A stretch of DNA of 7,852 nucleotides from an uncultured Clostridia bacterium (GTDB taxonomy: Bacteria > Bacillota > Clostridia > Oscillospirales > Acutalibacteraceae). Both the position numbers and the translations under genes were made by a program. Of the stretch, positions 1 to 5,187 are shown one piece after another; position 1 is the stretch's first letter; every line of letters begins with the position of its first letter. The notes beneath the pieces were generated by a model. It worked only from the letters and a program-made list of their open reading frames with translations, had not been told where the DNA came from and ran no database searches. Where the stretch lies: assembly GCA_947174455.1 (NCBI GenBank), contig CAMWIZ010000033.1, positions 1 to 7,852 of the forward strand, in the 5' to 3' direction.

Positions 1-181
1 TTCTTGTAGGATTTATGATTTTTAAGAGGTCATTTTTATAGATACGGGAATTTCTTATGGGTTATTTATTGTGTATTTTTTGACAGTACAGTATGTTGCT
101 GTTTGCGACTGAGAAGTTGGGTGATGTCTGTTTTTGGGGGGATAGTTGTTGGAGTTACATAACAATACATACAGCACAGCC

Positions 182-1180
182 ATGACTCCAAGGGAGAAGA
201 CCGAACAGTTGGAGCTTAGCAATTTGAGCAGCTTTGCCTGTAAAAGTGTCAATTCCCTCGGCAGGGAAATTCCTGAGGAGCAGTGTCCTTTGAGAACAGT
301 CTTTCAGCGTGATAGGGATAGAATTATCCATAGTAAGTCATTCCGCCGATTAAAGCACAAGACACAGGTGTTTTTATCGCCTGTGGACGACCATTACAGA
401 ACACGGCTGACGCATACCTTAGAGGTTGCACAGATTGCCCGAACTATCGCCCGTGCTTTGTCTATCAACGAGGATTTAACCGAGGCCATTGCTCTGGGGC
501 ATGACCTTGGACACACTCCGTTCGGACATGCAGGTGAAAGGGTTCTTGATGAGATTTCGTCAAGTGGGTTCCGTCACTACGAACAAAGTGTGCGTGTTGT
601 TGAGCGTTTGGAAAAGAACGGACAGGGACTTAATCTTACCTACGAGGTTCGTAACGGTATTTTGTGCCACACAAAAGGAAAGCAGGCAGATACACTTGAG
701 GGCAGAGTTGTAAGAATTGCCGACAGAATAGCATATATAAATCATGATATTGATGATGCAGTCCGTGCGGGTGTTATAACTCTTGACGATATACCACGGT
801 TATATCTGGATGTGCTCGGCTTTACAACCAGCAGTCGAATCAATACCATCGTCCTTTCCATTGCCGAAAGCACAGTTGGCGAAAATTTGCAGATGTCCGA
901 CAGGGTTGAGCAGTGCTACAACGACCTTCACGACTGGATGTACAAGAACGTTTATCTCATTCCTTATGCAAAGGCGGAGGAACGTAAGGTGCCGAATATT
1001 ATAAAATCGCTTTACAGTTACTACATTAAAAATATTTCCGATTTGCCCACTGACTTGCTTTTGGTGGCAGAGTCGGACGGTGAGGAACGTGCTGTAATTG
1101 ACTATATAGCAGGAATGACAGATAACTTTGCTATAGATATGTATAAACAGTTGTTTATACCAAAGTCGTTTGGCGGTTAG
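182..1180 (+). CDS. dgt: dGTPase-like deoxynucleoside triphosphate triphosphohydrolase (HD superfamily)
   Basis: The predicted product is a cytoplasmic HD-domain enzyme of the Dgt family, which hydrolyses dNTPs to the deoxynucleoside and triphosphate and so tunes the dNTP pool. Counting from the ATG at 182 (332 residues), the metal-binding HD signature is visible: His78 in the LTHTLE motif, His107-Asp108 in GHDLGH, further conserved histidines in HTPFGH (His111, His116), and Asp181 in the IADRIAYINHDIDD segment. The N-terminal block around QRDRDRIIHSKSFRRLKHKTQ is also typical. The start is uncertain. The ATG at 182 gives the N-terminus usual for clostridial homologues (MTPREKTEQ) but has no Shine-Dalgarno sequence. 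An in-frame TTG at 146 would add 12 residues and lies three bases after GGGGGGA at 136-142. dnaG follows after 52 bases with no terminator, so the two are probably co-transcribed. The true substrate of these Gram-positive homologues cannot be read from sequence. Confidence 0.93.
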   Translation: MTPREKTEQLELSNLSSFACKSVNSLGREIPEEQCPLRTVFQRDRDRIIHSKSFRRLKHKTQVFLSPVDDHYRTRLTHTLEVAQIARTIARALSINEDLTEAIALGHDLGHTPFGHAGERVLDEISSSGFRHYEQSVRVVERLEKNGQGLNLTYEVRNGILCHTKGKQADTLEGRVVRIADRIAYINHDIDDAVRAGVITLDDIPRLYLDVLGFTTSSRINTIVLSIAESTVGENLQMSDRVEQCYNDLHDWMYKNVYLIPYAKAEERKVPNIIKSLYSYYIKNISDLPTDLLLVAESDGEERAVIDYIAGMTDNFAIDMYKQLFIPKSFGG

Positions 1181-1218
1181 TGTTGAACAATAAAGTCCTA
1201 GCTCCATTTCAAAACGGC

Positions 1219-1227
1219 AGGAGGTGA
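1219..1227 (+). promoter_or_regulatory. Strong ribosome binding site of dnaG
   Basis: AGGAGGTGA is a near-perfect complement of the 16S rRNA 3' end. The AGGAGG core ends eight bases before the ATG at 1233. A GTG at 1224 is in frame but lies inside the Shine-Dalgarno sequence itself, so this site decides the start in favour of 1233. Confidence 0.85.
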
Positions 1228-1232
1228 GAAGC

Positions 1233-3029
1233 ATGGCTTTGCCAAGTGAATTTATGCAGGAGCTGCGTTTGAGGAGTGATATATCTCAGGTGGTTTCAGG
1301 GTATGTTAATCTGCACAGACGTGGAAAAATTTCTGTCGGACTTTGTCCGTTTCACGGGGAAAAGACACCGTCCTTTACAGTCTATCCTGCTACGGAGTCC
1401 TTTTATTGCTTTGGCTGCGGTGTGGGCGGTGATGTGGTAAGCTTTATAATGAGAATAGAAAATTTGGACTATATAGATGCCGTTAAGCTTCTCGCACAGC
1501 GTGCAGGTCTGGAGATGCCGCAGGAATCATCCTATGATGATTCCATGCAAAGGCTTAGGCTAAGGGTTCTTGAGGCAAACAGAGAGGCGGCTCGCTTCTT
1601 TCATTCCCAGCTTCATACTCCACAGGGAAAAGCAGGACTTGAATATTTACACGGCAGGCAGCTTTCTGACGGAACTATACGTTCATTTGGACTCGGCTTT
1701 GCACCCGATTCGTGGCGTTCGCTTACAAATCATTTGCTTGACAAGGGATTTAATTCCTCTGAACTGGTTCAGGCAAATCTTGCCATGCAATCCAAAAAGG
1801 GTGACATTTACGACAGATTCAGAAACAGGGTTATGTTTCCAATAATCGACACAAGGGGCAACGTTATAGCGTTCGGCGGGCGAATTATGACGGATGAAAA
1901 GCCAAAGTATCTTAACACCTCGGATACGGTTGCGTTTAAGAAGAGCAACAATCTTTTTGCACTTAATCGGGCTAAAAATTCAAAGTCGGATAAGTTGATT
2001 TTGTGCGAGGGTTATATGGATGTTATAGCACTTCATCAAGCGGGTTTTGATTTTGCGGTCGCTACTCTCGGTACGTCGTTAACCTCGGAACAGGCGGTTG
2101 TCATTAAACGGTACACCAATACAGTAGTGATATGCTATGACTCTGACGAAGCAGGACAAAAGGCAACGGCACGTGCGATTGAAATCCTGCGTCGTGCGGG
2201 TTTGGATATTCATGTTTTGACTATACCTGACGGAAAAGATCCTGATGAGTTTATAAAAAAGCATGGCGACAGTGGAGCCTACAGGTTTAGAATGCTTTTG
2301 GAGAACAGCGGAAATGACCTTGAATACAAGCTAACTAAGTTGAAGGAAAAGTACGACATGAACACGGCTGACGGCAGAGCTAAGTATGTAAACGCCGCAG
2401 CGGTTCTGCTTGCAGGGGTAAGAAATTCAATTCAACGTGACGTGTATATTGGCGAACTTGCCCATGAGTACAATGTAACAACTGAGAGTGTAGAGCGTAC
2501 TGTTAATTACGAACTGAGGAAACGTGCTAAGGCAAGCAAAAAAGATGAGTTTGCAAATGCACAAAAGCAGTTGACAAATGAGGGACTTGCACCTATTGCG
2601 GGACAACGTATCACAGGTGCATTGCGTGTTGTAAGGGCGGAAGAAGCTTTGATAGCTTACTTAGTAAATAATCCGGACATGGCAGGAAAGGTTACACAAA
2701 GCTTGCCGCCGCAAAAATTTGTTACGGAGTTTAACAGACGTGTTTATTCTGAGGTTACTTCACGCATATTAAATGGTGAGTCGGCAATGCTTATGGATAT
2801 TTCTCCGGAATTTTCGGCAGAGGAAATTTCAAGGATAGCCAAAATTTTATCAAACTATAATGTCGATATTGCTACTCCGAAGGCATGTATGGAATATGTT
2901 GATATAATTCTTGAGGAAAGCAATAAGATGACCCCTAAAGAGATAACAGCCACTATGTCAAACGAAGAAATAAATAGATACTTTAAATGGCTTGGACAAG
3001 CTAAAAAATCTAAAAGGAAACCGAATTGA
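1233..3029 (+). CDS. dnaG: DNA primase DnaG
   Basis: DnaG synthesises the short RNA primers needed for lagging-strand replication and acts with the replicative helicase at the fork. The 598-residue product has the full bacterial architecture. The N-terminal CHC2 zinc-binding domain has ligands Cys38, His41, Cys59 and Cys62 (CPFH and CFGC motifs). The catalytic core contains YDRFRNRVMFPI near 193. The TOPRIM fold has Glu259 in CEGYMD and Asp303/Asp305 in YDSDEAG, the expected metal-binding acids, followed by PDGKDPDEF near 332. The C-terminal 130 residues or so match the position of the helicase-interaction domain, which is less conserved. Length is normal for Firmicutes and no key residue is missing. 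The gene sits between dgt and rpoD, a variant of the widespread dnaG-rpoD macromolecular synthesis arrangement. Its stop codon overlaps the likely rpoD promoter. Confidence 0.98.
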   Translation: MALPSEFMQELRLRSDISQVVSGYVNLHRRGKISVGLCPFHGEKTPSFTVYPATESFYCFGCGVGGDVVSFIMRIENLDYIDAVKLLAQRAGLEMPQESSYDDSMQRLRLRVLEANREAARFFHSQLHTPQGKAGLEYLHGRQLSDGTIRSFGLGFAPDSWRSLTNHLLDKGFNSSELVQANLAMQSKKGDIYDRFRNRVMFPIIDTRGNVIAFGGRIMTDEKPKYLNTSDTVAFKKSNNLFALNRAKNSKSDKLILCEGYMDVIALHQAGFDFAVATLGTSLTSEQAVVIKRYTNTVVICYDSDEAGQKATARAIEILRRAGLDIHVLTIPDGKDPDEFIKKHGDSGAYRFRMLLENSGNDLEYKLTKLKEKYDMNTADGRAKYVNAAAVLLAGVRNSIQRDVYIGELAHEYNVTTESVERTVNYELRKRAKASKKDEFANAQKQLTNEGLAPIAGQRITGALRVVRAEEALIAYLVNNPDMAGKVTQSLPPQKFVTEFNRRVYSEVTSRILNGESAMLMDISPEFSAEEISRIAKILSNYNVDIATPKACMEYVDIILEESNKMTPKEITATMSNEEINRYFKWLGQAKKSKRKPN

Positions 3030-3053
3030 TACGACTGTGGATTCTTTTAAAAT
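3026..3053 (+). promoter_or_regulatory. Candidate SigA-type promoter for rpoD, overlapping the dnaG stop
   Basis: TTGATA (3026-3031) and TAAAAT (3048-3053) are separated by 16 bases. Each box differs from consensus at one position. The -35 box covers the dnaG stop codon TGA at 3027-3029. Transcription would start near 3060 and give a leader of about 185 bases before rpoD, letting rpoD be made independently of dgt-dnaG. Confidence 0.5.
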
Positions 3054-3135
3054 TATGGGACTATATAAAGCGGGGTTTACGTCTTAACAAGGAGTAAGTC
3101 CTTTAACCGACGGTTTAGAGTGTCGGAAAACCTTA

Positions 3136-3243
3136 ATGCAGCACTGCACGGTACAGGCATGCTGTGCTGCTAAGAAAAATATGAAGAGTAAGTTGCACGG
3201 TACTGTAATTTGCACCGTGTGCGAAAAGGAAAGGAAATGGTGA
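3136..3243 (+). CDS. Possible 35-codon upstream reading frame ahead of rpoD
   Basis: An ATG at 3136 opens a 35-codon frame ending in TGA at 3241-3243, three bases before the rpoD ATG, a spacing that would permit translational coupling. The putative peptide is basic and cysteine-rich, with CC at residues 9-10 and a CTVC motif near the end. There is no good Shine-Dalgarno sequence (only GGAAAA at 3125-3130). The two copies of the TGCACGGTAC repeat are read in different frames, and the cysteine codons arise from the GCA/TGC hairpin arms. This suggests selection on the nucleic acid rather than the peptide. I do not recognise the peptide and regard it as more likely incidental than real. Confidence 0.15.
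   Translation: MQHCTVQACCAAKKNMKSKLHGTVICTVCEKERKW
3145..3203 (+). repeat. Ten-base direct repeat TGCACGGTAC in the rpoD leader
   Basis: TGCACGGTAC occurs exactly at 3145-3154 and again at 3194-3203, 49 bases apart. A single complementary arm, ACCGTG at 3214-3219, could pair with CACGGT from either copy. The downstream copy forms the local hairpin; the upstream copy would require opening the 3138-3170 hairpin. Confidence 0.6.
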
Positions 3244-3246
3244 ACT

Positions 3247-4347
3247 ATGGCTGTTGCACAGACACCGGACAAGAAAACTATTATCAGAGAGCTTACAGAG
3301 CAGGGCAAGGCAAAGGGACAGCTAAGCACAAAGGATATACTTGATGCTATAGGTGAAATTGACTTTGACCCCGAACAGCTTGAAAAGTTTTATGACACTT
3401 TAGAGGGCTTGGGTGTTGAGATTGTTGAGGATTTTGATGATATTCCGCTTGACAACATTGAACTTGAGCTTGCGGCAAACGGAGAAACCGCAGCTGCCGA
3501 GCCTGCTGACGGTTCTGTTACCATTGATGACCCTGTAAAAGTTTATCTGAAGGAAATAGGTCGTGTTCCGCTGCTTACATCTGAAGAGGAAATAGACCTT
3601 GCTATCAGAATCAAGGAGGGTGACAGTGCAGCTAAGAAAAGACTTTCGGAAGCAAACCTCAGACTTGTTGTAAGTATTGCAAAGCGTTACTTGGGCAGGG
3701 GGATGCAGTTTTTGGATTTGATTCAAGAGGGAAATCTCGGTCTTATAAAGGCTGTTGAAAAGTTTGACTATACAAAGGGCTTTAAATTTTCAACCTATGC
3801 CACATGGTGGATAAGACAGGCCATAACAAGGGCGATTGCAGATCAGGCAAGAACAATCAGAATCCCTGTTCATATGGTTGAAACAATCAATAAGGTTAAA
3901 AAGGTTTCCAGCCAGCTTTTGCATACAAATGGTCATGAACCGTCAGCAGAGGAAATTTCAGAGGTTTTGGATATGCCCGTTGATAAAGTTAGGGAAATTA
4001 TGCGTGTCGCACAAGAACCGGTATCACTTGAAACACCTATCGGTGAGGAAGAGGACAGCCACTTGGGTGATTTTATCCCCGATGACGATGCCCCCGCACC
4101 TGCAGATGCGGCAAGCCATACCTTGCTGAGGGAACAGCTTTCTGAGGTTCTTGACACACTTACACCGAGGGAGGAAAAGGTTCTCAGACTGCGTTTCGGT
4201 TTGGAGGATGGACGCTCACGCACTCTGGAAGAAGTTGGCAAGGAGTTTAACGTAACAAGGGAGAGAATAAGGCAGATTGAAGCAAAGGCATTGCGTAAGC
4301 TCAGACATCCGAGCAGGAGCAAGAAGCTTAAAGACTTCCTTGACTGA
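3247..4347 (+). CDS. rpoD: Primary (housekeeping) RNA polymerase sigma factor SigA/RpoD
   Basis: This sigma-70 factor directs core RNA polymerase to the -35/-10 promoters of housekeeping genes. The 366-residue product has an acidic N-terminal region 1.1 (about 10-65) and region 1.2 starting at [16 protein letters not shown] (about 95-110). Region 2 runs from about 136 to 205, including the core-binding [17 protein letters not shown] and the -10 recognition helix with [14 protein letters not shown] (184-197). Region 3 covers about 206-285. Region 4 ends in the -35 recognition helix-turn-helix [20 protein letters not shown] (326-345). Region 1.1 and the tryptophan-rich 2.3/2.4 segment mark it as the primary rather than an alternative sigma. 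It lacks the large insert between 1.2 and 2 found in proteobacterial RpoD, like Gram-positive SigA. Purine-rich AAGGAAAGGA at 3227-3236 lies upstream of the ATG. No clear terminator follows the gene. Confidence 0.98.
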   Translation: MAVAQTPDKKTIIRELTEQGKAKGQLSTKDILDAIGEIDFDPEQLEKFYDTLEGLGVEIVEDFDDIPLDNIELELAANGETAAAEPADGSVTIDDPVKVYLKEIGRVPLLTSEEEIDLAIRIKEGDSAAKKRLSEANLRLVVSIAKRYLGRGMQFLDLIQEGNLGLIKAVEKFDYTKGFKFSTYATWWIRQAITRAIADQARTIRIPVHMVETINKVKKVSSQLLHTNGHEPSAEEISEVLDMPVDKVREIMRVAQEPVSLETPIGEEEDSHLGDFIPDDDAPAPADAASHTLLREQLSEVLDTLTPREEKVLRLRFGLEDGRSRTLEEVGKEFNVTRERIRQIEAKALRKLRHPSRSKKLKDFLD

Positions 4348-4374
4348 TATTCGGTATAGATTAAATAATGCAAA

Positions 4375-4403
4375 CTGTTTTTATTGTATAATTCTGATAT
4401 AAA
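4375..4403 (+). promoter_or_regulatory. Candidate extended -10 promoter for the metallopeptidase gene
   Basis: TGATATAAA (4395-4403) is an extended -10 element with hexamer TATAAA, and a weak -35-like CTGTTT lies 17 bases upstream at 4375-4380. A perfect TATAAT at 4387-4392 just upstream is an alternative -10, but I see no good -35 for it. No terminator separates this from rpoD, so read-through is also possible. Confidence 0.35.
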
Positions 4404-4456
4404 AGTATACAGATCAAAGTATTATTACCGTGTTTGGTCGGTGCTTTGCGATATAT

Positions 4457-4486
4457 GTATTACCTCCGAGTGAAAGGGGATTATAC
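4457..4486 (+). promoter_or_regulatory. Hairpin that would occlude the metallopeptidase ribosome binding site
   Basis: Positions 4457-4467 (GTATTACCTCC) can pair with 4476-4486 (GGGGATTATAC). This gives nine pairs including one G-U, with two single mismatches and an eight-base loop. The Shine-Dalgarno sequence AAAGGGGA (4473-4480) is partly in the descending arm and the stem ends one base before the ATG at 4488. The CCTCC segment resembles the anti-Shine-Dalgarno sequence of 16S rRNA. Confidence 0.4.
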
Positions 4487-4487
4487 T

Positions 4488-4889
4488 ATGGTAACCTACG
4501 ATGAAGCGGCAGCAATGCTTGAGGCGGTGCTTGACGAAGTTCCTGATGAGCTTTTTAAGGGACTTAGCGGAGGAGTTATACTTGCAGAGGAGTTTAAACT
4601 CCACCCAAAAAGTATTCCTCAAAGACCGCTATACATAATGGGAGAGTACCGCAATAACTCGCTTGGCAGAAATATAGTGCTTTATTATGGATCCTTCAGC
4701 AGGGTTTTTGCCTATCGTACAAGGCAGGAATTTGAGGATAGGCTCAGGCATACCTTTAAGCATGAGCTTAGACATCATTTGGAGAAAATGTCGGGTATAA
4801 ACACACTTAATAAATATGATGACGATAAAATGGCTATGTATGAAATGGGTATGGATATAAACAATTTTTCTGAGCCACCTATAGGGTGA
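4488..4889 (+). CDS. Zincin-like metallopeptidase family protein, substrate unknown
   Basis: The 133-residue product resembles the small 'metallopeptidase family' (Zincin_1-like) proteins common in Clostridia and other Gram-positives, typically about 110-135 residues. The zinc-protease signature HExxH is present as HELRH at residues 92-96, inside FKHELRHHLEKMSG. Ahead of it, LYIMGEYRNNSLGRNIVLYYGSF (49-70) supplies the strands expected before the active-site helix. There is no signal peptide or membrane segment, so it is likely cytoplasmic. The ATG at 4488 is chosen because AAAGGGGA lies seven bases upstream. In-frame TTG (4434) and ATG (4455) starts lack good ribosome binding sites. It stands alone between rpoD and murA and its biological target is not known to me; proteolytic activity is inferred only from the motif. 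Confidence 0.85.
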   Translation: MVTYDEAAAMLEAVLDEVPDELFKGLSGGVILAEEFKLHPKSIPQRPLYIMGEYRNNSLGRNIVLYYGSFSRVFAYRTRQEFEDRLRHTFKHELRHHLEKMSGINTLNKYDDDKMAMYEMGMDINNFSEPPIG

Positions 4890-4944
4890 GATTGGTTAAA
4901 ATGATATTTTTTTCAAATTTGTCTGTTACATAATAGAATAAATA

Positions 4945-4973
4945 TTGACTTTATTCTCGGTTTGTATTATCAT
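4945..4973 (+). promoter_or_regulatory. SigA-type promoter upstream of murA
   Basis: TTGACT (4945-4950) and TATCAT (4968-4973) are separated by 17 bases, each one mismatch from consensus. Transcription would begin near 4980, giving a leader of about 208 bases before the murA start. A TATTAT at 4965-4970 overlaps but would leave only a 14-base spacer. Confidence 0.6.
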
Positions 4974-4986
4974 TTCAAGAGAGATT

Positions 4987-5030
4987 GTCAGCGGGTAGGT
5001 TCATGTCGTGTGGACTTACCCTTGTTAGAC
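4987..5030 (+). promoter_or_regulatory. Long imperfect hairpin in the murA leader
   Basis: The core stem is GGGTAGGTTC (4993-5002) with GGACTTACCC (5012-5021). This is ten consecutive pairs, two of them G-U, around a nine-base loop. It is extended at the base by GTCAGC (4987-4992) with GTT and GAC (5024-5026, 5028-5030), leaving one bulged A and two unpaired T. It begins about seven bases after the predicted transcription start and is not followed by a T tract, so it is not a terminator. I cannot assign it to a known riboswitch class. Confidence 0.5.
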
Positions 5031-5044
5031 TGTGTGAATTTTAG
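5003..5044 (+). CDS. Possible 13-codon leader peptide in the murA leader
   Basis: ATG at 5003, in the loop of the leader hairpin, opens a 13-codon frame (MSCGLTLVRLCEF) ending in TAG at 5042-5044, about 38 bases before the terminator-like hairpin. The upstream GGGTAGG could act as a weak ribosome binding site but lies within the hairpin stem. A frame this short is expected often by chance. The arrangement of promoter, mini-gene and terminator is the only reason to note it. Confidence 0.12.
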   Translation: MSCGLTLVRLCEF

Positions 5045-5073
5045 GCTTATACAGGGATTTTTCGTGCTTATAC
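5045..5073 (+). repeat. Direct repeat GCTTATAC in the murA leader
   Basis: GCTTATAC occurs at 5045-5052 and 5066-5073, one helical repeat-like step of 21 bases apart. TATAC from either copy is complementary to GTATA at 5094-5098, which lies in the loop and descending arm of the following terminator-like hairpin. Confidence 0.5.
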
Positions 5074-5081
5074 GACAAATT

Positions 5082-5110
5082 TCAGTATGAAGTGTATACT
5101 GATTTTTATT
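5082..5110 (+). terminator. Terminator-like hairpin inside the murA leader
   Basis: TCAGTAT (5082-5088) and ATACTGA (5096-5102) form a seven-pair stem with a seven-base loop, immediately followed by TTTTTATT. The stem is A/T-rich, so the terminator would be weak. It lies between the predicted murA promoter and murA, the position of an attenuator, or it could end a short RNA of about 130 bases. Confidence 0.5.
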
Positions 5111-5128
5111 ATTGATTGGTGTAACGGT

Positions 5129-5157
5129 CGGCGGTGTATGTGTACATAAAACCGCTG
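5129..5157 (+). promoter_or_regulatory. Hairpin just upstream of the murA ribosome binding site
   Basis: CGGCGGT (5129-5135) pairs with ACCGCTG (5151-5157) in seven pairs, one of them G-U. Above an interior loop, TATG (5137-5140) pairs with CATA (5145-5148) around the tetraloop TGTA. It ends 17 bases before the GGAG at 5175. The in-frame GTG at 5134 is buried in this stem, which argues against its use as a start. Confidence 0.4.
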
Positions 5158-5187
5158 TTCAAAATTAGGATATTGGAGCGTGCCTTT

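Larger units (their letters stand above)
3060..3246 (+). promoter_or_regulatory. Structured 5' leader of rpoD
   Basis: The gap between dnaG and rpoD can fold into several hairpins. A three-way junction is possible: an outer stem of 3072-3078 with 3128-3134, enclosing 3089-3093/3099-3103 (AAGGA/TCCTT) and 3107-3111/3122-3126 (CCGAC/GTCGG). Next comes a 10-pair imperfect hairpin at 3138-3170 (GCAGCAC/GTGCTGC, then a T-T mismatch, then GCA/TGC). A hairpin at 3196-3219 (CACGGT/ACCGTG) ends just before the ribosome binding site region AAGGAAAGGA (3227-3236). None is followed by a T tract, so these are not intrinsic terminators. I do not recognise a known riboswitch or T-box. Folding was done by eye and alternative pairings exist. 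Confidence 0.4.

Noticed and set aside
80..108. A perfect TTGACA at 80-85 as the dgt promoter -35
   Set aside because: At 17 bases spacing the sequence is TTGCGA and no better -10 lies at 16-19 bases. Transcription of dgt may start elsewhere or upstream of the window.
55..252. A 65-codon minus-strand frame across the dgt upstream region
   Set aside because: It overlaps the start of dgt, lacks a clear ribosome binding site, and its hydrophobic stretch is explained by A/T-rich DNA.
800..1234. A 144-codon minus-strand frame opposite the end of dgt
   Set aside because: It is antisense to the conserved dgt gene, with no recognisable motif.
3933..4373. A 146-codon minus-strand frame opposite rpoD
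   Set aside because: Its serine/leucine-rich composition is what the reverse of a conserved coding sequence produces. rpoD on the + strand is unambiguous.
4877..4912. CACC/GGTG hairpin and distant T run as a terminator for the metallopeptidase gene
   Set aside because: The stem is only four pairs and the T run begins about 15 bases after it, so it does not have terminator geometry.
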